Part shown: positions 1 through 7,828 of the stretch, piece after piece
How the letters are laid out: each line of letters opens with the position of its first letter
Position numbering within the stretch: the stretch's first letter is position 1
DNA from: an uncultured bacterium
GTDB lineage: Bacteria > Nitrospirota > Thermodesulfovibrionia > Thermodesulfovibrionales > Thermodesulfovibrionaceae
DNA length: 64,000 nucleotides
Assembly: GCA_937924475.1 (NCBI GenBank)
Contig: CALDSV010000016.1
Coordinates: 1-64,000 of the forward strand
Reading direction: 5' to 3'
Program-made: the position numbers and the translations under genes
The notes under the pieces: model-generated
Told to the model about the DNA's origin: nothing
Seen by the model: the letters and a program-made list of their open reading frames with translations, nothing else
Database searches by the model: none

Positions 1-61
1 CTCCAAGCTCCTCCAGGGGATAATCTGCTGCTCCATCTGGTACAATTACGATGTATTTCAT
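1..61 (-). CDS. apgM: Cofactor-independent phosphoglycerate mutase (ApgM), N-terminal fragment
   Basis: Only the first 20 codons are inside the window. They read MKYIVIVPDGAADYPLEELG, which is the typical opening of archaeal-type 2,3-bisphosphoglycerate-independent phosphoglycerate mutase; the Asp-Gly after the first strand belongs to the metal-binding alkaline phosphatase-like core. The ATG overlaps the stop of thrC in an ATGA arrangement, so the two are translationally coupled. In many bacteria this gene sits next to threonine genes, and a homoserine kinase role has been proposed for some relatives. Which activity applies here cannot be told from 20 residues. Confidence 0.8.
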   Translation of the reverse strand, partial: MKYIVIVPDGAADYPLEELG

Positions 62-1131
62 AAAATCTTCTCCACGAAATCTCTTACACTGTTTAATTCT
101 GCAGGCAAAGCCACTGGTTTTTCAGCTATTTTGAAAACAATGTCTGGATCTTTTAGTCCATTGCCTGTGAGGGTGCACACTACAGTGCTATTTTCTTTGA
201 AATATCCCTGTTTGTAAAGTTTAATAACTCCAGCTACAGATGCAGCAGAGGCCGGTTCACAAAAGATTCCTTCATAGGAAGCAATCATTTTTTGAGCTTC
301 AAGAATTTCTTCATCAGTGACAATATCTATTGTTCCACCTGATTCATCACGGGCTTGCACAGCTGTGCGCCAGCTTGCAGGATTTCCAATTCTTATGGCT
401 GTTGCCACTGTTTCAGGTTTTTCCACAGGATGACCAAGAACAATAGGAGCTGCACCAGCTGCTTGAAATCCCAGCATCTTTGGTAAATTCTGGATTTTTC
501 CTTTTTCTTTGTATTCTTTATATCCTCTCCAATAAGCAGTGATATTCCCAGCATTTCCTACTGGAAGGGCATGATAGTCAGGAACTCTTCCTAATTGGTC
601 ACAAACCTCAAAGGCAGCTGATTTCTGCCCTTCAATTCTGTAAGGATTAATAGAGTTTACAAGAGTTATGGGATACTCTTTCACCAATTCCCGGACAATG
701 TTTAATGCTTGATCAAAATTACCCTTTACTTGTATAACAAAGGCTCCATGAACCATAGCCTGAACCAGTTTTCCTGTTGCAATCTTGCCCTCGGGAATAA
801 GCACAATTGCCTTAATTCCTGCTCTTGCTGCATAGGCTGAAGCTGATGCTGAAGTGTTGCCAGTGGAAGCACATATTACAGCCTTTGCACCTTCTTCTAA
901 GGCTTTTGATATGGCTAATGTCATGCCTCTGTCTTTAAAAGAACCTGAGGGGTTTGCTCCATCAAACTTTAGATATAAATTCAGATTTAAATTGAGTTTT
1001 TTTGTAAGATTGTTTACACATACAAGGGGAGTATTTCCCTCTAAAAGAGTAACTATAGGTGTTTTTTCGGTTATAGGGAAAAAGTCTATATATTCCCTTA
1101 TTATTCCTTTCCATGTAGATTTAGTATCCAT
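58..1131 (-). CDS. thrC: Threonine synthase
   Basis: A 357-residue PLP enzyme of fold type II that converts O-phosphohomoserine to threonine and phosphate in the cytoplasm. The Schiff-base lysine is K66 in the motif SGSFKDRGM. An Asn-rich ASTGNTSAS stretch and the glycine loop VGNAGN that holds the PLP phosphate follow. There is no N-terminal zinc ribbon, unlike the second threonine synthase-like gene of this operon. It lies 2 bp downstream of the NIL-domain gene and overlaps apgM by 4 bp. Having two thrC-like genes in one operon suggests that one does ordinary threonine synthesis and the other something related. This copy looks the more canonical. Confidence 0.93.
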   Translation of the reverse strand: MDTKSTWKGIIREYIDFFPITEKTPIVTLLEGNTPLVCVNNLTKKLNLNLNLYLKFDGANPSGSFKDRGMTLAISKALEEGAKAVICASTGNTSASASAYAARAGIKAIVLIPEGKIATGKLVQAMVHGAFVIQVKGNFDQALNIVRELVKEYPITLVNSINPYRIEGQKSAAFEVCDQLGRVPDYHALPVGNAGNITAYWRGYKEYKEKGKIQNLPKMLGFQAAGAAPIVLGHPVEKPETVATAIRIGNPASWRTAVQARDESGGTIDIVTDEEILEAQKMIASYEGIFCEPASAASVAGVIKLYKQGYFKENSTVVCTLTGNGLKDPDIVFKIAEKPVALPAELNSVRDFVEKIL

Positions 1132-1133
1132 GG

Positions 1134-1382
1134 CTACTCAATAATATCTCCTTCTATTAATTCAACTACCACTCCTTGCTCTCTCAAAGAGTTTATGCCT
1201 TGCTCAAGATTTTCTTCTAATCCTTCAAGTTCAAGAATCATCTCTCCAAAGGTATCTGTTACTCTTGCTCTGCGAATATTTGGCATAACATCATATTTTT
1301 TGGCCATTCTGAAAAGCACAGGTTCTTTAATTAATTCTTGAGGGAAAGTAAGTCTTACTCGTAGTTTTTTTAATTCTGACAT
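1134..1382 (-). CDS. NIL-domain protein
   Basis: About 82 residues, the whole protein being one NIL domain, the ferredoxin-like fold found at the C-terminus of the methionine ABC transporter ATPase MetN, where it senses methionine. The opening LRVRLTFPQELIKEPVLF is typical. An in-frame TTG at 1397 exists, but the ATG at 1382 is preceded by AGGAGG at about 7 bases and is the better start. It sits between the sulfur carrier gene and thrC. Stand-alone NIL proteins next to sulfur-assimilation genes have been linked to homocysteine synthesis in anaerobes. A role in binding an amino acid or handling sulfur is inference. Confidence 0.8.
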   Translation of the reverse strand: MSELKKLRVRLTFPQELIKEPVLFRMAKKYDVMPNIRRARVTDTFGEMILELEGLEENLEQGINSLREQGVVVELIEGDIIE

Positions 1383-1393
1383 ATCTTCCTCCT

Positions 1394-1672
1394 TCAAAAG
1401 GACCCTCCTGCTATGGCAGGGACAATTGAAACTTCATCACCGTCTTTAACTATAGTTTCTTCTCCTTGAAGAAATCTTATATCTTCTTCATTTACAAATA
1501 TGTTGATAAACCTTCTTATCTTACCATCCTGACAGAGTCTTTCTGCAAGCCCTGGATAAGTTTTATCAAGTGAGTTAATTATATCTATAATTTTACCAGG
1601 CTCTGCTTCAACAATATCTTTACCTCCAGTAATTTTTTGAAGTGGTGTAGGTATTAAAACTTTTACTGCCAT
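1394..1672 (-). CDS. MoaD/ThiS-family sulfur carrier protein with C-terminal extension
   Basis: A 92-residue beta-grasp, ubiquitin-like sulfur carrier. It has the usual core (VKVLIPTPLQKITGG, then DGDEVSIVPAIAGG). The protein does not end at the Gly-Gly that must be exposed for adenylation and thiocarboxylation: two residues, Ser-Phe, follow. CysO of mycobacteria and HcyS of Wolinella likewise need a JAMM-type protease to expose Gly-Gly. AGGAGG lies just upstream of the ATG. It is sandwiched between a threonine synthase-like gene and a NIL-domain gene, so its likely job is delivery of sulfide to a PLP enzyme rather than molybdopterin synthesis. No JAMM protease gene is in the window; a ThiF/MoeB homologue is at 19847. 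Confidence 0.88.
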   Translation of the reverse strand: MAVKVLIPTPLQKITGGKDIVEAEPGKIIDIINSLDKTYPGLAERLCQDGKIRRFINIFVNEEDIRFLQGEETIVKDGDEVSIVPAIAGGSF

Positions 1673-1674
1673 GT

Positions 1675-2922
1675 TTATTTGCCCTCCTTATTTTTAATCC
1701 TTTGTAAAGCTTCTTCAAAGGAAGCAAGATTTGGTTTTATATGGTAAACTTCTACTGTTTTACCATCTAAAACTTCAGCAGTTTTTAAGCCATTGCCCGT
1801 GATACATAAGACAGTACAGTCTTTTTTATCAATTTTACCTTCTTTAAGAAGTTTAATATAAGTGGCGAGAGTGACTCCACCTGCTGTTTCAGCAAAAATA
1901 CCTTCAGTTCTTGCCAGTAGTTTAATGGCATCTATTATCTCTTCATCTGAGACATCCTCTATTGCTCCTCCACTTTCCCTTACAGCTTGCAAGGCATAAT
2001 AACCATCTGCAGGATTTCCAATTGCAAGGGATTTAGCTATAGTATTTGGCTTTACAGGTCTTATTACATCTGTACCTTGTTTAAAAGCTGTAGATATAGG
2101 AGAGCATCCTGTTGCTTGGGCTCCGTATATCTTAGTTTCTACCTCTTTTATAATGCCAATTTCTTTAAACTCTTTCAGTGCTTTCCACACTTTTGTAAGT
2201 AAAGAACCACTGGCACAGGGAACAACAATACTGTCAGGTGCTTCCCAGCCAAGTTGTTCCACTATTTCAAACCCTATGGTTTTTGAGCCTTCTGCATAAA
2301 AGGGACGGATGTTAATATTTACAAAGGCCCAACGATATTTGTTAGCTATTTCACTACAAAGTCTGTTTACATCATCATAGTTTCCGTCTACGGCAACTAA
2401 GTTTGGCTCATAAACAATGGAGGCAAGAATTTTACTTTGCTCAAGGGTTGCTGGTATAAAAATGAATCTGTTAAATCCTGATTTTGCTCCATGTGCTGAT
2501 ACAGCATGGGCAAGATTTCCAGTAGATGCACAAGCCACAGTGTCAAAGCCGAATTCTTTAGCTTTTGTTAATGCAACTGCCACGACTCTGTCTTTAAATG
2601 AAAGAGTTGGATGGGCAACAGTGTCATCTTTTATATAAAGTTCTTTTACTCCAAGAAATTTTGCTAAATTTTCAGCCTTTACAAGAGGAGTAAAACCTGA
2701 ATTAAGCCCTACCTGTGGTTCTCCATCTATTGGTAGAAGCTCTTTATATCTCCATAAAGTTTTTGGCCTTCTTTCTATGCTTTTTCTTGAAAGAGCTCTT
2801 TTTATCTTTGCATAATCATAAATCGCTTCAAGAGGTCCAAAACAGAATTCACACACATATATGGGTTCAATAGGGTATTCTCTTCCGCACTCTCTGCATT
2901 TGAGTCCCTTTACATGTCCCAT
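1675..2922 (-). CDS. Threonine synthase-like PLP enzyme with N-terminal zinc ribbon
   Basis: 415 residues. The N-terminus carries a zinc ribbon (C9, C12, C24, C27), followed by a fold type II PLP domain with the catalytic lysine K110 in PTLSFKDR and the ASTGN motif. Homology alone would give threonine synthase. The gene is immediately followed by the sulfur carrier and NIL genes, and another thrC lies in the same operon. A role as an O-phosphohomoserine-dependent sulfhydrylase that takes sulfur from the carrier thiocarboxylate is therefore plausible, in the way CysM works with CysO. This is inference. It is the first gene of the operon; the region upstream has no obvious attenuator or riboswitch fold. 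Confidence 0.85.
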   Translation of the reverse strand: MGHVKGLKCRECGREYPIEPIYVCEFCFGPLEAIYDYAKIKRALSRKSIERRPKTLWRYKELLPIDGEPQVGLNSGFTPLVKAENLAKFLGVKELYIKDDTVAHPTLSFKDRVVAVALTKAKEFGFDTVACASTGNLAHAVSAHGAKSGFNRFIFIPATLEQSKILASIVYEPNLVAVDGNYDDVNRLCSEIANKYRWAFVNINIRPFYAEGSKTIGFEIVEQLGWEAPDSIVVPCASGSLLTKVWKALKEFKEIGIIKEVETKIYGAQATGCSPISTAFKQGTDVIRPVKPNTIAKSLAIGNPADGYYALQAVRESGGAIEDVSDEEIIDAIKLLARTEGIFAETAGGVTLATYIKLLKEGKIDKKDCTVLCITGNGLKTAEVLDGKTVEVYHIKPNLASFEEALQRIKNKEGK

Positions 2923-3027
2923 CTCTCACCTCCGATTCTATTGCTTAATTTTTATTATAAACAAAAAAAATACAAGTTTGCTCCTAAAACTAACAAGGCA
3001 GTTGACAGGCCCATAACTTTATTATAT

Positions 3028-3141
3028 TTACCACTTTTCAGCCATAATCTCCTTTCTTTTTCTCTTATATTCCTCTTCTGTAATCAGTCCGGTAGACATA
3101 TTTTTTAAATCTCCAACCAAAAAATTTTTGCTATAAGGTAA
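3028..3141 (-). pseudogene. Remnant resembling a SHOCT-type C-terminal domain
   Basis: An open stretch of 37 codons running from an in-frame stop to TAA encodes GDLKNMSTGLITEEEYKRKR and a short tail. It matches the look of SHOCT domains, which are short helical C-terminal modules with a GLITEEEYxxKRxEIL core. No upstream domain is in frame, and the 5' end overlaps the tail of the decayed gene at 3131. It is best read as the end of a lost gene, but a very short independent peptide starting at the ATG at 3099 cannot be excluded. Confidence 0.4.
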
Positions 3142-3335
3142 AAACTAATCTTCTACATGTTTTATCAACATAGTATCCTATGCCCTCTTTGCTTCTTTCA
3201 CAATTATAACTATCATCCTCACATTTTTTTCATAGAAATATTCTTCTGGATGGAAGATTCTCTTGGAATCTTAAACTCCAGCAGCTATCACAATAGTAAG
3301 AAGAACCCTCATAGAAAACTAACAAATTTTACCAT
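3131..3335 (-). pseudogene. Decayed paralogue of the cysteine-rich secreted protein at 5685
   Basis: On the minus strand a degenerate signal-peptide start (MVKFVSFL then a stop) is followed by pieces DSKRIFHPEEY and, in another frame, KCEDDSYNCERSKEGIGYYV then DKTCRR. These line up with GSQRNCYTEEY, KTCWEGSYDGDRSRQGMGYC and IDKICTR of the intact gene at 5685. In-frame stops interrupt the N-terminus. A single-base change in a run of seven A (around 3221-3230) shifts the frame between the two pieces. Part of the mature N-terminal region is missing altogether. This explains most of the 426-bp space between thrC2 and the next gene. Confidence 0.75.
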
Positions 3336-3348
3336 AAATATCTCTTTT

Positions 3349-5286
3349 TTATTTTGCCAAATCACTTAAGAAAACATAGTAGTTTGGAATAAAACCAAAA
3401 TATTCCCTTTTGTAAATAAGATAAATCTTTACTTTATATGTCCCTTTTTCTATAGCTTTAGCAATTTTATCGCTAATTCCAGCCAAATGATAAAAGGGCC
3501 CAGATTTTGTCATTCCTGTGTAATATAATAAATCGCCCACTTTTAAAGGTTCCGTCACATGAATCTCAATTGTTCTTTTAATAGGTGGCATAAGGGTACC
3601 AAATTTATTAAAATTTAACAAAGGTTCATCCTGGTGTTTTCCTTCTAACTTATAACTATCAGGTGACATCTCTTTAAATCTTTTTAACTCACCTTGTAGA
3701 TAGCTTATCTTCTCTTTTTTATCTGAATGGCTACTTTTTTCATACCTTTCTATTTCCATATCTATTGCTTTAATTGTAGCCTTAATGAGGTCTTCCTTTA
3801 AGGTGTCTTTAGTAAATGGTATGGGTTCTTCTATTCTGGGAAAAATTTCAAAATATGGTTCATTTGGTAACAACGGATAAATTAAATTCTTTACTGAAAT
3901 TGTGTAAGGTAATTTAGTATTTATTCCAAAATCTTTTCTTAAATCGTATTCCATCATAACTCCATCTGGAAACAAAGCTTTGCAGTAGTCAGGAGCTATT
4001 CTTAAAAAGGTGATTTCATAATGTTGTACATCTTTATCAACTCTTTTAGGGCTATTAATAACTTCGGCTTTCAAAGTACTTTTATCTGTGCATCCCTTAG
4101 AGTTAACTCTTATATAAAGTTTGTGCTCTTTTATATGTATTTCTCTAAGGATGAGCTCACCTAAATCTGTTGCTAAAAAGCTAAAGTTTCTTTCAGATTC
4201 TTCCGTGTTAATACCACCCCATTCTACTGCTGTAAAACCTCTTCTATTCTTTTTAAATATCTGAGGTTCCGTAAGACTTTGTTTACTGTTTGTACCTTTG
4301 AAATGCAAAAATACTCTGATAAAAGTATCGGGTTTTGGGTTTATGTCTACATGCAGGTTTTCACTTAAAAATTTCTTATCCATATACCTTATTTCGTAGT
4401 ATTTATGTGGTTTGAGTTCTTTTAACCAATAATTTTTAAAATCATCGGCTTCTTTTTCATTTAAACCCAACTTTGGTAGATAAATATCAAACCATTTAGA
4501 TAATTCGCTATAAGGTACTACCCACCCAGCGTTAGTTAATGGATAGGGCTTTGCTAAATTTACTTCATAAAAAAGGTAGTCATACTGGTTATTAATCTTT
4601 CCGGTTGGTGTAACTTTAACAATCCATTTACCATTGTAAGGGGGTATAGTTTTTGTAATATCACCTTTTGGAGCTAATCTTACCGTAATTGTTTGTTTTT
4701 TCTCTGGATATAAGTATAATGCTGGTTTTTTAACTATTGGGGTTTCTTCGCAAGGGATGAGCTTTTCTTTCACTAAAGAATAACAAATCACATCTTTCTT
4801 GCTGGGAAAGGCTGAAGCGTCTGAATCTTTATGTGTAAGGGCAAAAATTTCAATTTCTGGAGGACCAACTAAAGAGCGCGATTTAGGATACACAAATATT
4901 TTTTCAATTTTTATTCTATCCCCTAATACTACGGAATTTGTTTGAACGATATCTTTACCTTTTGAGAGTAAAACAGTTAGTTCATAAAAGGCGCCACTAC
5001 CACCATAATTCCCCACAAGAATAACAACAGCATCATTGATTCCATCATGGTTTAAATCTTTAAGCTCATAACGCTCGATTTTAACATCAACAATGTTATC
5101 CGGTGGGCCATACTGCCTGAAAATACCATTTTTAAGTGTCACTTTACCATTATAAAATGATAAGTAGTATGAAAAATTTTTAACATCATTTGGCTCAATG
5201 GAAAATCCATGATTAGAGCAAATAAAAAGAAAGAAAACCATTAGAAAAAAACTCTTTAAAATCTCTTTCTTATTCTTAATTTTCAT
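3349..5286 (-). CDS. Exported protein of unknown function with a KPALYLYP domain
   Basis: About 645 residues. The start at 5286 has GGAGGG about 9 bases upstream and opens directly on a signal peptide (KSFFLMVFFLFICSNHGFS); an upstream in-frame ATG at 5400 lacks this logic. An N-terminal part contains LKDLNHDGINDAVVIL, like the DLNGDGxxDAAV segments of secreted proteins with calcium- or propeller-like repeats. The middle part begins KPALYLYPEKKQTITVRL and continues to YDYLFYEV, a signature I recall from many uncharacterised bacterial and archaeal surface proteins. I recognise no enzyme motif. It is probably periplasmic or surface-exposed. It follows decayed small genes in the same orientation. 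Confidence 0.75.
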   Translation of the reverse strand: MKIKNKKEILKSFFLMVFFLFICSNHGFSIEPNDVKNFSYYLSFYNGKVTLKNGIFRQYGPPDNIVDVKIERYELKDLNHDGINDAVVILVGNYGGSGAFYELTVLLSKGKDIVQTNSVVLGDRIKIEKIFVYPKSRSLVGPPEIEIFALTHKDSDASAFPSKKDVICYSLVKEKLIPCEETPIVKKPALYLYPEKKQTITVRLAPKGDITKTIPPYNGKWIVKVTPTGKINNQYDYLFYEVNLAKPYPLTNAGWVVPYSELSKWFDIYLPKLGLNEKEADDFKNYWLKELKPHKYYEIRYMDKKFLSENLHVDINPKPDTFIRVFLHFKGTNSKQSLTEPQIFKKNRRGFTAVEWGGINTEESERNFSFLATDLGELILREIHIKEHKLYIRVNSKGCTDKSTLKAEVINSPKRVDKDVQHYEITFLRIAPDYCKALFPDGVMMEYDLRKDFGINTKLPYTISVKNLIYPLLPNEPYFEIFPRIEEPIPFTKDTLKEDLIKATIKAIDMEIERYEKSSHSDKKEKISYLQGELKRFKEMSPDSYKLEGKHQDEPLLNFNKFGTLMPPIKRTIEIHVTEPLKVGDLLYYTGMTKSGPFYHLAGISDKIAKAIEKGTYKVKIYLIYKREYFGFIPNYYVFLSDLAK

Positions 5287-5350
5287 ATACTTTCCCTCCA
5301 ACGCATGAAAAATATAACAAAGTTTAAAAATAAAATAAGCTCCGCGATTT

Positions 5351-5688
5351 TTATTGTTGAAGCAATAGCTGACAGCCTGACCGATTCTTCCATTGAGCAT
5401 TAAATTCTATCTTTTTAAGGATCAATAGTTTATTAACCTTCTCAAATGGACCCCTTTTAGCAAGACTTATCGCCGGCTCATAGGTAAAAGGTATGAATTT
5501 CCAGAACACCGATCTCTTTGCCTGCCTTAAGTTCTGTTCCAACAATAAGCACTTCTTCTTTTTTTGTTGTGGGATACAATTGCTTTTTGAGAATTTTGGC
5601 TTAACTGTGCATACTCAGGCCACCAATGCCCTCTATCAGCAAGGGATTCGGACAAATTTCCTGATAATGCCTCTTCCCTAAGATTCAT
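5351..5688 (-). pseudogene. Frameshifted small gene downstream of the cysteine-rich secreted protein
   Basis: The ATG at 5688 overlaps the TGA of the upstream gene (ATGA), the hallmark of a coupled gene. The frame reads about 53 codons, including LADRGHWWPEYAQLSQNSQK, then stops. Continuity is restored by shifting frame in a run of seven A near 5560 (KKEEVLIVGTELKAGKEIGV) and again near 5505 (FIPFTYEPAISLAKRGPFEK, then VNKLLILKKIEFNAQW). Joined, it would be a protein of about 110-120 residues. I do not recognise the family. Two frame changes, at least one in a homopolymer, point to real decay or to sequencing error. Confidence 0.6.
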
Positions 5689-5981
5689 TCACATACCGTC
5701 CTTGTGCATATTTTATCAATGCAGTATCCCATGCCCTGACGGCTTCTATCTCCATCATAGCTGCCTTCCCAGCAGGTCTTTCCACACACATATTCCTCTG
5801 TATAGCAGTTTCTTTGAGAACCTTCAAAATGGGGTTTAGGTGTAGGGATAGTATAGTTATAATTTTCGTTTCCACCACAACCTGGGCAGGTATCATAATA
5901 ATAACCCGAACCTGCATAGATATTTGCTGGGATAAGTATTAATTGAAAAAATAAAATCAGGGAAAACAAAAATTTAAGCAT
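5685..5981 (-). CDS. Small cysteine-rich secreted protein
   Basis: 98 residues from the ATG at 5981; a GTG one codon earlier is also possible. GGGAGG lies 8 bases before the ATG. A signal peptide (LKFLFSLILFFQLILIPANI) is followed by a mature part with nine cysteines, including a CPGC pair, and the tail GMGYCIDKICTRTVCE. The cysteine pattern suggests disulfides or metal binding outside the cytoplasm. A decayed paralogue lies at 3131. I do not recognise the family. It is the first gene of a short run that includes the broken gene at 5351. Confidence 0.7.
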   Translation of the reverse strand: MLKFLFSLILFFQLILIPANIYAGSGYYYDTCPGCGGNENYNYTIPTPKPHFEGSQRNCYTEEYVCGKTCWEGSYDGDRSRQGMGYCIDKICTRTVCE

Positions 5982-6225
5982 CACTTTAACCTCCCTTTAA
6001 ATGTATAATTTTTTAATTATAGCAATTTTTTCAACACCTATCTATGAATAGATTGGGATAAAAGTCCAGAAAAAGCTCCTTATGCATTGATAATTTTTAA
6101 AACAAGCACCTACTGGGTAAGGATTTTAATTTTAATAGGATATTCCCCTCCCTTTTTAATTAATAGCAGGTGTGTAAAGGCAGATTGATTCAGTAATATG
6201 GCAACCTCGCAATAACCCCCACTAT

Positions 6226-6660
6226 TCCGTCATTTCAAGCGTAGTGAAGAATTCTCCTCTTACTTTATCATTGCCATAAGCCCCCTAAACCTTCATTGCC
6301 CCCTCTGTCATTGCGAGCGAAGCGATAGCGTAGCAAAGCAATCTACTTTTGCACCCACTCTGTAATTGCAAGGGTGGACCCTTGATTGTCATTGCGACCC
6401 CGAGCTTTGAGAGGGGAAAGCAATCTCATCCTCCTCACTTTTTATGAAAAGCCTGCGATGAGATTGCCTCGCAACCTTCGGTTGTTCGCAACGACGAAGA
6501 GGGGACAATGACGAAGGGACGAGGTTGCCCCGGATGCATAAAGTCGTCCTCGCAAAGGCGGATTGCCATGCAGTCCTTCGGACTACTCGCAATAAAAGAA
6601 AAGAGGAGAGGCAAGTTTTTAATAATAGAATAAGAATAATGTAGCCTTGCAGTGACAAGA
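6226..6660. repeat. Cluster of dispersed palindromic repeats
   Basis: The 770-bp space between the divergent genes at 5981 and 6755 holds several imperfect inverted units of the type GTCATTGCGAG...AAGCAATCTC. They are visible near 6230, 6311, 6388-6521 and 6540-6600. The unit at 6388-6521 is an inverted repeat whose arms are themselves hairpins. About 100 bases of it (6415-6521) match the element at 14704-14830 almost exactly, including the central segment CTCACTTTTTATGAAAAGCC. No transposase is present. The remaining parts of the space (5985-6225) show nothing I can interpret. Confidence 0.8.
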
Positions 6661-6718
6661 GAGAAGTTTTTAACCCTGACAATTATAAAAAGTCATTACT
6701 CTCTCAAGTGATTATTTC

Positions 6719-6754
6719 TTGTTAGTTATCATAATCCAGTGCTATAATAAGCTT
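6719..6754 (+). promoter_or_regulatory. Sigma70-type promoter of mqnE giving a probable leaderless mRNA
   Basis: A -35 box TTGTTA (6719-6724) and a perfect -10 box TATAAT (6743-6748) are separated by 18 bases. Only six bases lie between the -10 box and the ATG at 6755, so transcription would start at or within a base or two of the A of the start codon. No Shine-Dalgarno sequence lies upstream. Confidence 0.65.
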
Positions 6755-7828
6755 ATGTTTGAGGAGATTAGGAGAAAAATAATAGAGGGACAAAGGTTAA
6801 CTAAGGAGGAAGGGATCACTCTTTTCAATACCGAGGACATCCATATCCTTGGTCAATTGGCTAATGAAGTTTCAAAAAAGATAAACTCAGATAGAGCTTA
6901 TTTTATAGTGAACAGACACATAAATCCTACCAATATTTGCATAAATAGATGCAAATTCTGCGCTTTCTCGAGATCTAAAGGTCAAGAAGGTGCCTATGAA
7001 TTAACAATAGATGATGTTATTTCTGAACTTAGGCAGACACAGGAAAAGATTGGTTATCTTACAGAGGTACATATTGTATCTGGCCTGCATCCTGAATGGA
7101 GTTTCCAATTCTATCTTGATATGATTTCCAAAATAAAAAATGAATTTCCCTTAATTACCATAAAAGCCTTTACAGCTGTAGAGATTGATTATTTTTCAAG
7201 AAAGTCAGGATTAACTATCGATGAAACCCTAACTAAACTTAAAGAAGCAGGCGTTAGTATAATGGCCGGTGGAGGAGCAGAAATTTTTAACTCTTCTGTA
7301 AGAAATAAAATATGTCCTGAAAAAATATCTGGTGAAAGATGGCTTGAAATCATAAAGACAGCCCATAAATTAGGAATCAAGACAAATGCTACCATGCTTT
7401 ATGGTCATGTAGAAACTTATAAAGACAGGATAGAGCATTTATCCAAGTTAAGAGAACTTCAGGATGAAACTCAGGGATTCCTTGCTTTTATACCTTTGAG
7501 TTATCAACCTCACAATACTCATATTAAGGTTCCTTATCCTAATGCCTTAGATGACTTAAAAACTATTGCTGTATCAAGACTTTTCCTTGACAATATACCC
7601 CATATAAAAGCTTACTGGATAATGCTTGGTGAAAAGCTTGCTCAACTTGCTCTTCTTTTTGGTGCAGATTGTCTTGAGGGGACTGTAATTGAAGAGAAAA
7701 TTGCCCATTCTGCTGGAGCTCTTTCAAAAAAGGGTATCTCTATTAATGAACTTGCTCATTTAATAAGAGAGACAGGTAAAATTCCTGTTGAGAGAGATTC
7801 CTTTTATAATGTGATAAGAATATGGTAA
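6755..7828 (+). CDS. mqnE: Aminofutalosine synthase MqnE
   Basis: 357-residue radical SAM enzyme that adds the chorismate-derived enolpyruvyl benzoate to the purine nucleoside, giving aminofutalosine in menaquinone synthesis. The 4Fe-4S cluster cysteines are C62, C66 and C69 in CINRCKFC. FTAVEI and GGGAEIF motifs fit MqnE rather than MqnC. The ATG at 6755 is chosen over an in-frame TTG at 6719 because that TTG is part of the -35 box and the conserved protein begins here. It overlaps mqnC by 7 bp. The MqnE/MqnC split follows the first being more divergent from the HGFSPPE motif of MqnC. Confidence 0.9.
   Translation: MFEEIRRKIIEGQRLTKEEGITLFNTEDIHILGQLANEVSKKINSDRAYFIVNRHINPTNICINRCKFCAFSRSKGQEGAYELTIDDVISELRQTQEKIGYLTEVHIVSGLHPEWSFQFYLDMISKIKNEFPLITIKAFTAVEIDYFSRKSGLTIDETLTKLKEAGVSIMAGGGAEIFNSSVRNKICPEKISGERWLEIIKTAHKLGIKTNATMLYGHVETYKDRIEHLSKLRELQDETQGFLAFIPLSYQPHNTHIKVPYPNALDDLKTIAVSRLFLDNIPHIKAYWIMLGEKLAQLALLFGADCLEGTVIEEKIAHSAGALSKKGISINELAHLIRETGKIPVERDSFYNVIRIW

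Noticed and set aside
2923-3027. Possible riboswitch or attenuator upstream of the threonine synthase-like operon
   Set aside because: The sequence is short and AT-rich with no stable hairpin, leader peptide or recognised riboswitch core.
5678-5917. Alternative frame over the cysteine-rich secreted gene
   Set aside because: The 5685-5981 frame has a signal peptide, a good ribosome-binding site and a paralogue; the alternative has none.
6389-6682. A 97-codon open frame on the minus strand across the repeat cluster
   Set aside because: It only reads through the palindromic repeats; its peptide is low in normal protein features, and there is no ribosome-binding site.
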